A program made the translations under genes and the position numbers. A stretch of DNA of 64,000 bases from Mastigias papua (taxonomy: Eukaryota > Cnidaria > Scyphozoa > Rhizostomeae > Mastigiidae), in contig OZ025279.1 of NCBI GenBank assembly GCA_964019165.1, positions 1,920,501-1,984,500 of the forward strand, given 5' to 3'. Each line of letters starts with the position of its first letter. The first letter of the stretch is position 1. The notes below the pieces were generated by a model. It saw only the letters and a list, made by a program, of their open reading frames with translations. It did no database searches and had not been told where the DNA came from. Shown here piece after piece: positions 46,078 to 57,859 of the stretch.

Positions 46078-47277
46078 ATGTTTATTTTACAGCAATGTTT
46101 ACGTAACGAAATAAGCTCTAAAGGGTTTTCGTGTAGAAATGCAATAAATTCGAGAAATATCCATCCAAAAGGCGGACACAAAATAACTCCTGCCTAAAAT
46201 ACGTCTAATGGCGTTACAGCCTCCTTATTTTCAGCCCCAAACTAGAAGTTAGCTTTAGCTTGTCCACTCTTCAGAGCAGATGTGGCTTCACACAGTGAAG
46301 TAAGCGATCAGATCACTTTCGATAAGTCGCACGGGACTAATACTATATTAAACCAATCTGGCTTTTATCACATACAGTATTGCTATTTTATCACGTAAGT
46401 AGTACTGTGCTGACTTATAAGCTATGCAAAACCATTTCAAGATGGATGAGAAGCCAAGCCGGATGCAGAACATTTACATAGGTACAAGGTCGATGATTCG
46501 GCATTCTAGGCGGCGTAGATGACGGCTAAATGGCAGCGATAGCAACCAGGAAGCAGAGAAACGCATGCAGAATAAGGAATCAACGGGTGGAGGCCCGTGA
46601 AAATCTTTCATGGCCATAGTCCTTTCCGTAACACAGCTCCTAACAAGGAGTGCCCGTACGTAACGCTACAGAATGACCTTTTATCATATACAGTATTACT
46701 ATTCAACGTTGTCGCAGCAAATGAAGCTGTTAAAGTCGGAGGAGCGGTCGGGGATTAGAAAGAGTTGAAAGAACGTCCAAAAAGCCAGAAGCTGTAAGTA
46801 ATGCTATGTAGCCTATCTCTTCTAACAGGCACACGAGGACAGGTATATTGCAGGTCATCTGAGGAACTCGATTTTCCGCACTCATCTTAAGCTTTGTCAC
46901 ATGGTATATCAACAATAAATACGGAATACTGGAAATTTCACTGTATCAGTGGAACAGATAAAGCATAAAGAAACTTCCCTCATTGATAATATCCGTGAAA
47001 TAAGTAAGTTCTACTCACTCAAAAGTCGCTCGCTATTGCTATAGTAACTACTACCCTAGAATTCTGAGTCCTTGACGCCACAAACAAGCATAAAGGCAAA
47101 AAATATGGCATATAAATTTACCAGGATTATTTTGAACTGTCATAGTACTGAACTAAGTTGAAGACTATTGGCAAGCTATAGCCTCGCACTCCCCCCTACC
47201 CTTCATTCCCGTTATGCGGTCCTGCTCAAGGCCAAAGGCCTTGATTTTCCAGAACTTATTACTCATCTACTACTGTC

Positions 47278-47527
47278 ACATGGACGAGTGGCCCAGTGGT
47301 TAGAGCGCTTGCCTACTGAGCGGAAAATCAATAGTTCGAACCGAACCCTCAGATCATAGTAGGGATGCTCGCTCACTGTTCACCCAGCGACAACTAATCA
47401 CCTGGTGGTAACACAAGAGAGTAAAAGATGGCACGAGGAAAGGAACCTGCCGCCCCATCTAACTATACCAACGGTCCAGGATCAGTGTCTTCTCTAACAG
47501 GCACTTCCCAAGGTATCGAATCGTATA
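47278..47527 (+). repeat. tRNA-derived SINE (copy 2)
   Basis: Box A-like GTGGCCCAGTGGTTAGAGC at about 47288-47306 and box B-like AGTTCGAACCG at about 47333-47343 make a tRNA-like head. The body shares blocks with the minus-strand copy at 120-362: GGATGCTC, TGGTAACACA, GCACGAGGAAAGGAACCTGC, CTATACCAACGGTCCAGGA and TCTAACAGGC. This copy has the better box B and looks younger. A functional tRNA is unlikely because no acceptor stem closes. Confidence 0.8.
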
Positions 47528-48410
47528 TGGGAAAAACCTCTACTTTTATAACTTTAACAGTATATTTTGCTGGAAACAATAACAATAATTTGGCTTCAAT
47601 TACGATTCAGAACACTTCAGCAGACATTTTCATGCAAATTTGAACGGCAAATCTAACAAATACGTAATTTGAGAGCAACTGTTCACAAATGGTAACTATC
47701 AGTCTTGACAACTGTAAAATACGAAAGGGAACCGAAAGTCAATTGATCACTAACAGTTGAAACAAAACGGTATTGAAAAAGAGTGCCAAAGAACATCGCC
47801 TAAATATAGTAATATATACGGTACAACTGGCCTGAATTCGCAAGGGCCGAGAATATTTTTTCAAATAGCACAGCTATTTCTCAAATTTTGATTTCTGTTT
47901 AATTTATCAGTCAGTCATTACATATTTTTGCAAATTAATTATAATTTGGCGACAACGGCATATTGTATAAAGTTGAGTTCAAGAATAACACCAAATCCTC
48001 GATAGGACTCAGTTTCCAATTAATGCTAGACAGTTCTATATCACAGCTCTACCCCGATTAAATCTGATCGATGGTCAGGCAACGAAATCATTTGATAAAA
48101 TTTAACTAAGTGCCAGCAGACGCCTCGTCAGTGAGAACTTTCAGTACTACTTATAGCCATAAACACTGTGTTTCTATCCACCAGCAAAAGGTCAATAGCG
48201 AGCGGCTAAAGCGAGACAATTTTCTTCCGCAATAAAACAGGCCATTCCAAAGAACAGTCTTGAGTGTTTACCAACAGATTAATTATTTCAGTGACGACTG
48301 ATTCATTACAATATTAAAATTCAGGTTAATATCCAGCAAGAAACACATGTGATACAGATTATGAAGTCGTTGAATTCTTCGAATCTATTGTAGATCATTA
48401 CAGCTCAATG

Positions 48411-48455
48411 CAATATAATGCAATATAATGCAATATAATGCAATATAATGCAATT
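48411..48455. repeat. 10-bp tandem repeat (CAATATAATG), four copies plus a partial
   Basis: Four identical CAATATAATG units followed by CAATTTTC. A plain minisatellite in intergenic DNA. Confidence 0.95.
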
Positions 48456-48628
48456 TTCAGAAAATTCCGGTATCCAATCTCGTTATGAAATCTGAAAGAA
48501 ACCAGTGTCCGAATTGTAAAGGTCTTGTGTAGATAGTCGGTCCGTTCTTGTCAATTCACTGTTATAGGCATCCTGTTATTGGTTAGGCTGTAGATACACA
48601 TGGTCTGTTTTGCGTGCATCGACATGGG

Positions 48629-48724
48629 TCACTCCCCTTTTGGCTTAATGCATTCGTCTGTAACCACCATAAACCCAGCAAAAGCGCATACGATCAGCAT
48701 AAGTCCAACAGCAATAGGAAACAT
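48629..48724 (-). CDS. Possible short membrane-segment ORF or terminal exon (hypothetical)
   Basis: A 31-codon minus-strand frame starts MFPIAVGLMLIVCAF, continues with a hydrophobic stretch and ends TDECIKPKGE then stop. It looks like a single transmembrane helix with a charged tail. An in-frame stop lies just upstream of the ATG region and no acceptor is clear, so it may be a chance frame, a small peptide or the last exon of an unseen gene. No family recognised. Confidence 0.2.
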   Translation of the reverse strand: MFPIAVGLMLIVCAFAGFMVVTDECIKPKGE

Positions 48725-50924
48725 AATGAAGAGGTATGGTATTTACAGTAGAGCACTTCAATAATTGCAGGATGGTAAACAACAAATGAGTACGCGGCTG
48801 GGTCAAAGACTACTACAAGGCTTAGGTCAAATCATTAGCCGTACAGAATAGAAACTTGCATGCCTGGTATGCAGGTGCTTTGATTCCGCTTTTTGCACGG
48901 CTCCTGCACAAGGACAATGGGACATGGGCGTCGAAGTTGTCTTTGAGAAAAAAAAGTACAATTACCAATTGCATTTTTACAAGAGAAATTAACCCCGTGA
49001 CCTATCTCTCAGTCAGCTTTGATGTCTACCACCTCAGAAACCTAGGCACAAGGATAGCCACGCTATAACCGCTGTATGGTCCTACTTTGATATTCTCTTG
49101 TATGGAGACTGGACATCGCCGAAATCGTTTGATTTCATATTCAGCAACAAATATTATGATGCTTCACACAAGCACTACTATACTCTGCCTTCCAAAGAAT
49201 CGGGAGATTGGCTGGAAGGCTTCTTCGTGAAACTTCGTGAATGTCTCAATAGCTTAAAGAAACCTCAATAGCTTAAAGATACCTTAAGTAATCCACTTTC
49301 TTTCGGGCTTCTACTGTGGTTTATAACACTATAAAAGAACGAGCGAAGCTAAAAGGAACAACTACAAAAGTGAATTTTTCAGGCACACTCCATGTACCCA
49401 TTTGGATGACCTGTTTATCAGTCATATAACCTACGTGGCCTAACTCATAGCTCTTTTCCATAGCGCATTACTTTGATAAAACACTGCTCTGGGAGATATA
49501 CTACGTGTGAGCCTAACCACCTAAGAATACAAAAGTGAACTTTGTAAAATTCCAAACCATAACAGGAGGTTAATTTTTGAGCTAAAATGTACCAAAATCC
49601 TCTAAGAAAGCAAGGACTTTGAAGTTTAATTGTATGTTATAAAGTAGTTGTGCGAAATTAAAAAAGTTTATACTTAGGATTCATTTTTCCTTCTGTGAGC
49701 TTGCAAGGTATACCTCACTCACTCATGAAATCCGTTATTCTGTTTCATTCAGCTAACAATTTACTGCTTGTGAACTGCATCATAAACTACTGCGGATATG
49801 CCAAAGGGCATAATTGCTTTTAAGTAAAACGATGCGCTCCCCATTCTGCAGCACATCACTGACATTTGAAAATCATCAGAGAAGCAGAGTCCAGAAAAAT
49901 GTCCAACCTTCCTCTGGCTGTCAAATCTTCATCATAGCCCTTCCTCTTCTAAGACAATCAAAAGTAGTCAAAGTTCTTAAACTCCGCATTTTGCATGTCT
50001 CGAAAACTCGAGCTGTAGAAGGACTATGTGTTTCACTGCCGATGTCACAATTGAAAACTTGGCTGAAGATGGATTGTTGATAAAAATTACTAAACCTTCC
50101 TCAAATACGGCATAGAAGGCAAAATCTTCCTCCGGCTCAGAGCCGTGGAGCCGTGACTTTTTCTGGACTCTGCAGAGAAGTAGAACTATGTTCTACTTTC
50201 CAGCAACTAAAATATTTGCGAGCCATTGTAAACGGCCAAACTGTCGTGTGGGAACGCTCAATGGTAAACCTGCTCTTGTGGGTATGGCTTATTGCAAATA
50301 CGGGAAGGAGATCATTTGATTGCTGATTGGCTACATGGAATTACAAAGCAACCTCGGGAAGGAAACCATCGATCATGCATCGCTGATTGGCTACAAGGTC
50401 TGACAAATGACTTCGTTTGGACTCTTCTGCACTTTCTCACTTGTTGCATGAATATTCCAAAACAATACCATTGCCGCCTCTCGCAAATGGCGCATTTCCA
50501 ATCAAATGTGAGTATATATTTTGGAAGGTTCATTTCGATCATTGTGCTTAAGTTTGATACATTGAATAGCATCTACTGAAAGGGCTTTTAACCTTGGCTA
50601 AGGCTTGCTTTCGCTAAAGCACGTCTTATAACCTGTACTACAAAGAAAAACATACATCCTACAGATGTAACCGAGAGCTTGCCTCAAAGTAGATCCACTT
50701 CCCGTGCTTGCACTATTATTACGGCGACAAAGTATCCCTAAAACTAAGTTAAAGCTTACCAAAACAAACCACTATGAAGTTTTGCGTTGTTGAGGCCTTC
50801 TAAGCAAAGCCAATTTCGGAGATAGTAGTCCTGGATAACAATTACCTAAGTTTCAGTCTAGCAATTGATCAATAATCAAAACGTAATTTTGTGTAGCACA
50901 CATTCGAATACCTCTAATTGGCCA
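48725..50924. other. Intergenic: downstream of NDUFAF2; no gene seen
   Basis: No coding exon recognised. It contains a small tandem duplication at 50301-50398: two blocks of CGGGAAGG then CTGATTGGCTACA, each with a GATTGG (reverse CCAAT) motif. Frames at 48856-49068 and 49814-50080 have no recognisable domains. Confidence 0.4.
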
Positions 50925-53900
50925 CTATCTTTTCTGTTTCGGAGGACTCCAACTCTCAGGCTGGAAGCCCTCATCTCCCCCCTGTTCCTTTTTCGATTGA
51001 GTATTTTTTAAGTTCGGCTTCCAGGTTCCTGGTTCGAAATTTCCACTGATTGTCGATGGCTCAGATGTCTGCTCCTTAGGCCCAAAGAAGTGTGAAGAAG
51101 CGTGGCCGACTACAATAACAATTCAAAAGAACACAGTGAGATAATATATAATGGCAAATTCAAATACCATGACAAGGAGGGTTTAACGCCCATAGCGTTA
51201 AAACTTAAAGGATCCGACGGATCAATTGACTGTCAATCCTATTGACCCTATTGGTGAGCAACAGTTTGAAGAAATGATAAATGGAAATGATAACATAAAC
51301 TTTTGTCCAGAGAGAGAGAAAATCATTGTGTAACTCTAGATATTTCATCTATCCATATTTCGCAAGTCATTGAACCAATATAAATTCAAACGACGTCTGG
51401 CATGAAATAGACACTAAAAGATCAATGACTGCTTTGCACGTTGAAGGTGAATTTTGGACTGAAGGCAATAACTGATCACCAAGTTTACAAGGCTACACAT
51501 ATGATCTCTTAACCATTAGAGATAATGGCGAAGTGCTTATGTTTTGAAATACAACTAGTGATGAGGATTAGCATGATAGTGATGATGAGGTGGTAATCGC
51601 TGATTATCAATAGTGATCGATGGTGACTGAAGGTGATTGATAGTGAACAATTATGATTATGATGAATGACGATGAAATGCTGGTGCAGAAGCAATTGCTG
51701 ACAATCAAGGCTCTTACACTGTCTTTGATCCAATTTTGATGTCTCCGCTTCTGCAGGCCCTCTGGCAATCAAACCATCTAACAAAAAACAAGGGAATGCA
51801 GGACTGCTATAAACATTTCTGCAACACACAATATAATATCAAATTTTTGAATTCTAATGAATCACATGTCAATATTATTTGAAACTCACCCTCGTATGCT
51901 TTTCTTTGTGCCTGTAAAAAATGTCAAATAATCCATTAACTGTAGCATTGACAAAAATCTAAAAATCTCCAGCATTACCAACATATTATTGCTGTAATCT
52001 GCTATCACGTTTGACAAATATGCTCATTTTGCAATTGTCAAATTATATTTTATATTTGAGATGCACTTTTTTCAATATTCATAACATCTTCTGAACTAAG
52101 ACCATTCCACCTCTATCTTACAATAATAGTCCTATCATCTATTACAAGTATTCAGCCAATTCTAAATTAATAAAATAGTGATTCTTACTTCATCATCCTT
52201 CTTTGCTAGCTCCTCCCCTCTCTTTGCAATAAGCTTTTCATTTTTCTCTCTTTCAAGCAGCTCCTACGATAGTGATGATGATGTTGGATGAGGTGACAAC
52301 CACAATAAAAAGCAGTCAGGCATGAAGAATTGGATATAAAAAGATTTCTACATTTTCCATCATCCTTCCTAAATTACTCTATAAACCATGTTGATAGTGT
52401 ACTTGCAAACAGACAACAAAACTGACTTTATTCTTCACTTTGATCTCATGAAAATGCCTCAATGCTGAATTGAATAGTGCATTTGTTGGTGCCATCAATA
52501 CTGTCAACAGATTGATGAAATTAACTACACACATGAAAGCATTTCAACGAATTCAAGCAGCAGATATTTATACTTACCATAACAGTAGGTGGTGTATCTA
52601 TTCTTCCCCTTATCCATGCTAAACAACAAAAAAAGTTGATATTATATCCAGTATGGCAACTAGGATTGACCTAAAAGAGGATGACAATCTGCCAATAATA
52701 TCAATTCAGAGTGCCAATTCAAAGTCATTAATTTATCAAGTTACCTTCCCATTGATTGGGTATTACCCCATGGACATAGTCTTCTGGCCTGAAATCATCA
52801 CTTCTTTCAAATAGCCTTCTCTTTTTTCCATCAGCTTAGGGGAAAACAAGACAAGATTAAAACAAACTGCATCATAATGTTTTCAGTGGATTTTTTCAAG
52901 GTATAAATTAGGCTAAATTATATAAAGCACCAACTGTAAGCTTTACCAACTATGACTTAATCCCTAGCCTTGCACTAAGTTGCATAATGCTAACATTAAC
53001 TCCTTTAGTCCAATTTTTGTCACCAAGATTGCAATAGAAGTTTCAGGTTTATATCTAAACTGGGATTTCTGAGAGATACTGCTTACTTGCTATAATTCTG
53101 AAGGAATCAGTATTGAGATGCTATGGTAACTGGGTGAGTATATCCAATTCAAATTGCACAAATTTTGAGATTTTGGTATAGATTATAAGAAATTCTTGGT
53201 ATTAGCTAATTGAAAGTTAGCAAATGCTTGATGAAAAATTAAAATCTGCCTGAACAATGGACAAAAACAAATATGCAAATAGTTTAAGTGCAAAAATATA
53301 GGAAGGTGTTGTTGTTTCCTCCAGAAATATCAGTTTCAGTTTCATTTGATTTTTAAAATTCCACTTCATACAAAAAATCATTAAATAAGAAACATCAATT
53401 AAGATTATACAACAAATACAACAAAGTTACAAAAGACAAGAAAGGAGACTGATTTCCATATATACATAAATATGTAGAAGGACAATGCTCTCCAACAGGA
53501 AGTTTAGATCATATTGAGAATTATCTCCTCGGTATGTTAGAATCATGAATTTTTAAACATAATTACTCAGGTTTATCTTGCACGTGCCCTGTAACCAATT
53601 GAAAGTTCGGTTGAGAAATCCTAGTCGCAAACATCTCCGTTGGCCAAATGGATTATCACCTCATCTTACCAATAAATCTTGATAAGTAAATCTATGAACC
53701 ATCCTCTCTTCTAAGATACACAATGTTTGCTTATCTTTATTCTCATAATTACTTTAATGTCCTGGGGACAAGATTCACATTCAGATTCGCGGACAACATT
53801 CAGATTCGATGGTAGTCATCTTGTAACTGTCCAAAACATGTCGTAGATAGAATATCGATGCATCTAACTCAAATAATTAGATGGCGGCTTGCTCCACATG

Positions 53901-54016
53901 GCTGTTATATACATACCTTTCTCAATTTCATAATACCTATTTCCAAGATGGTCTACACCCACAAGTCTTTTAATATTTGATGGTGGAAAGAGTGCTGCAA
54001 ACAACCTTCGTATCAT
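50925..54016 (-). CDS. NDUFAF2: NADH:ubiquinone oxidoreductase complex assembly factor 2 (NDUFAF2, mimitin); 7 exons, 190 aa
   Basis: A mitochondrial matrix chaperone that helps build respiratory complex I; related to subunit NDUFA12. Exons: 54016-53917, 52834-52745, 52618-52578, 52263-52189, 51911-51890, 51777-51718, 51109-50925; phases 1, 1, 0, 0, 1, 1 join cleanly and TAG ends exon 7. Family motifs are seen in order: VGVDHLGNRYYEI near residue 19, NQWEAWIRGR and TPPTV at about 63-77, a Lys/Glu-rich helix at about 78-110, GHASSHFFGPKE at about 131-142 and FEPGTWKP near 158. Human NDUFAF2 is 169 aa; the extra length is a short C-terminal extension with a second PESW motif. The acceptor of exon 6 is chosen at 51777, after a strong pyrimidine tract, because a possible upstream acceptor at about 51819 leads to an early stop. 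The start Met gives an Arg/Leu-rich N-terminus that could act in mitochondrial import. Confidence 0.93.
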
Positions 54017-57000
54017 CCTCAGCTCAACAAATACAAGTCAACATATTTAGACTCAAAACTTGACGAAGAGTTCGATCGATATGGCCGTAATCTGTTTATC
54101 AATCATTTCCAATTAGCCTCATATTCGCCAACTAACCTCGTGCTCGCAACCTTTTCCTCATGACGTCACTTCATGAAAGTTATATCTTGTACGGTTGTAT
54201 GAAACAAGTTTTTGTGCAGTTTTATTCGTAAAACACTACAGTTATTGAACGACTCTATGACTAAATCTTTGAATGATGCAATAGGTCATATCTTCTTTAG
54301 GGTGCCTCCACTGTTATGCCCTCCTCCGCTCTCTGTGCTAACTTTATTTATCTCGAATATTCACCAAGTCGAGATGACTCGTTCGTTCATTAAAAGTCTT
54401 AGGTGAAAGATATGTTTTTCCGCCTTCTTCTTTAAAAGCATGTTTGCAACATAATTTTCAGACCACAAGTACTTTTAGTATGCTAAAGAATGCTTCCACT
54501 CTTTCCAGCGATGGAAAACACATTTTCTCTATAACAGCATGATGAAAACTACTGTATATGAGGAACTGAATTTCCTACTATACTCTTTCAACACACTAAA
54601 AAGTTAAAACTACACACAAAAACATGTTTCGATCTTTCAATCCTCATGTGCTCATGCTATCTTGAACAATTTAATTCTGGAATCATTATTTCATCTAGTT
54701 TCAAGGCTATCAACCATACAAAACCAGCCAACACATCAAGAGTGTGAGAAAGGCCTAAGTAGCATAAATCCAAATCAGCGAAGTCACGAAACCATAATAC
54801 CTAGACTAATATTCATTTTTAACCTAGACACAAACACGGTTCAATTCTACTTAAAGGCTTCGCGAATCCACTTTCAGCTTAGAGGGACAACTCTCTATTT
54901 TCAACTGATCTAGCGCGCAGAACAGGTCGCGTTTTAGTGTGAAATTGGCTTTTTAGTCAATCAGTTTAGTCCCAAAATGGAAGGACTAAAAAACAAAGAA
55001 AGAAAGAAAGAAATATCACTAATTTCTTAAAAATAGTCTTTCTCATTAGTCTGATAAATGCTATGCAATAGGAACAGCTATTCCAATCTTTCCGACCAGT
55101 GCAGGTAGAACTTTTTATTGCTTTCACTCACTCAAGACTTCAGGTAATAACCATACTGGTTTCGCCTTATCCAGTATCAATAGATATGGAATCATTTACC
55201 GACAAGTAATGAGTAATGAAAAATCTACCAGTGTGGAGACAATAACTTTCCTTAAATGAAAGAGAGGATCATCTCTCACTAAACATTTTTCGGGCCACAA
55301 CGACATGATCCAGCCTGCAAGGAACAGTTTACATATTATGTCGTCAGAGAAGAGGGGGGGTGTGGGTTTGAGAAATGCTTATGGTCTATTGTGGGGGAGA
55401 GGAAGGGGGAGGTGGTATGATGACATACACAAATTACCTTTTTAAATTAATCTTTCCACACTTCTAAAACATATGCAGTTCTCTCTTTTTTACATAGTAA
55501 GTGTACATCATGTATGATCGTTGTTAATTCAAGCTGTCTGACATGAGCCTGTTAGTCGTTTTTCAGAGAACAGCATACGTTCCATTTGCTCTATGATGAT
55601 AGTATATATGTTAAGGCATTTTGTTCGGGTTTGAATCAAAAGCAACTTAATCTTTGCAAAAGCGCAAATGATACGCTAAGTCAGGTGAAATGTTAAACTA
55701 GATGTTAGATCACTTACACAGGGAGTCAAGGCCTTTTGAATACAATGGACTATAGTATAAGCATGACGTTTTGTGGCAAGTTGAATATCACCGCCAAAGA
55801 AATAAGATAGTGACCACTGTACTCCTTTATGTGTTCTGCTGAAGATGACGGGTGGATGAAGCAAATAATGACACAATTAAGGAGGGGGGCCAAACCAATC
55901 ATTACAGTTGAGTGCATGAGAAGGGGTGCCTAAAATGGCCGAAAAAATTATGACAATATGTGAACGGTGTTGAACTGACTAGATTTATGTCCGCCAATTA
56001 TGCTAATGTATTCAGTATGGTCACGTGTTTGTTTAGTTCAGTTTTTCATGTTGTCTAGTTATGTCGTGTTATGATAAGGGTGATTAAGACATTCAAATGA
56101 TCTAGTGTTGTCTCTATTTGCGAACTCTGAAAATTTCATCAAACGGTCCCCAAGTATAGCAGAAATAGACGATACCTCATGCGGGTAAGAGGAAGTTTTC
56201 TGCATGCATGGAATGAGCGTACAGCATTCAAGAACTATGTGCGCAGTTCCCTATCATTCTGCTATCATTCTGTTTGCACCATTGTTCTTTTAGCGCGCTG
56301 GCCTGCAAAGCCCAATGTTTTGTATGCAGCCCTCCCTTGGCGTAAATTCCCTCGCGAATGCGGACTGCAATACACTGTTGTCGCGATATAAATGCAACAA
56401 TGTGTACACAGCTTGTATGCGTTTGGTTATCCATATGCCCTCGTAATAACATTAACATCGCAGCATCATTTTATTATCCCCTATTCATGATACTAAATCT
56501 TGCAAATCATCGACAGAAAAAAACGTTTGTTGGATATAATAGCATTTTGAGGCTCCTGTCGCAATATAGAGAGTCCTACTGGCGAAAATAGGGTTTACAT
56601 ATCCATCTGTTATCCAACAGTCCCATGGATTTTCACATTCATACACTTATGGAAAATTCAATATTATGACTGTGCACTTAACGGAATACTTCAATCGTAT
56701 ATTCACTGCAGAATACTGTTGTATGATAATGGTGTTGTTTCACAAGGCAGAGTGAAAACTGATGACTGCAGAATCGTGAACAGATGGGCAAATGATCTCA
56801 ACTAAGAGCAAAATAAAACAGTTGTTAAAATGCGACAAAGCTGACAAGCTTGCACCATACAGACATCCGGATGGTTGAAATTAGGCCGTGTTTAAGATAG
56901 TTGAAACAAAAGTTCGCATTAAAGAAAGAAGCAACGAGATTAGAACTTGTTTATTGAAAAGCGACAGAAGTAGAGCAGGGTGTCACTTTGAGGGCAACAA

Positions 57001-57048
57001 ACCTAAGACAGACGTCTTAGAGCAAAAGTATCTGTTGATGGCTATTCT
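54017..57048. other. Intergenic between NDUFAF2 and the GPCR-like gene; no gene seen
   Basis: Contains the NDUFAF2 promoter region (no clear core motif), a short (GAAA)n run near 54998 and G-rich stretches near 55355-55420. Short open frames at 54212-54913, 55676-55876 and 56179-56591 have no recognised domains. Confidence 0.4.
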
Positions 57049-57614
57049 ATGAACAATTTTTATCTTGCCACCAGGCAAATTTCGTCTATGATGCACAAGA
57101 TGCATTCTGTCTACCTACAAAGTCTAGGATTCGTGGCGATTGCCATTGGACTAATAGTCAACACTACTGCTCTGTACTTGATGAGAAAGGAGAAGTCATT
57201 GCAAACTCATCGAGACTTGCTAACGTGTATAAATGCGTCAAGAATACTCTTTAACGTGGTGGTTTTGTTATGGTGGATAACATGGGCCTCGTATCATGGT
57301 CGTGGCCTAGAAAAAGCGATATTCATAGTTGTCGACGCTTTGCATTTATGGTATATCTTCATAGTGCTTGGACTGACAGTCGATAGGCTAGTAGCAATAA
57401 CTGCGCCTGTGCAGTACAAAGCAATGCCAGCACAGCATGTTCACCTGATATTTACACTGATTAGTGCAGTAGTTTCTATTTTGATGGTAATTACTTTTAC
57501 CATATTCCACAAAGAAATAGAAGTTCGAGCGTACACTACTCTGACAACGGATTCCTGTTTTGTATTGATTATCATAGCTATTTATCTATCTATTCACAAA
57601 AGATGGAACAATCG
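57049..57614 (+). pseudogene. Class A GPCR-like gene, 5' half (TM1 to TM5), interrupted
   Basis: An intronless reading frame starts MNNFYLATRQ and predicts five membrane helices. TM1 is in VAIAIGLIVNTTALYLM, TM2 in LFNVVVLLWWITWA, TM3 in LWYIFIVLGLTVDRLVAI, TM4 in LIFTLISAVVSILMVI and TM5 in SCFVLIIIAIYLSI. VDRLVAITAPVQY at the end of TM3 corresponds to the DRY motif and second intracellular loop of rhodopsin-class receptors. The frame breaks off at IHKRW, where a retrotransposon begins, and resumes at 60577 with TM6. The Cys usually found at the top of TM3 is not seen. The ligand is unknown. A receptor truncated after TM5 is unlikely to work unless an unoccupied allele exists. Confidence 0.75.
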
Positions 57615-57859
57615 AATGGTATTAGCAAAAATACATATATGGGATCTCCATATATGTCAAAGATAACCTTAAGTTCCTACTCAGGAAAGATATCCCTGTT
57701 GAAAATATTGAGTTACTCTGCATTGAAATCCAACCACTAAAATGCAAATCTTTTCTCTTTGTTGCCTGGTATAGGCCCCCACACGATCCAGTTTGCACCT
57801 TTCAAAAATCAGAAAGAGTTCTCTCATATCTTGATAAAGAGGGCAAGGAAATCATTCTT

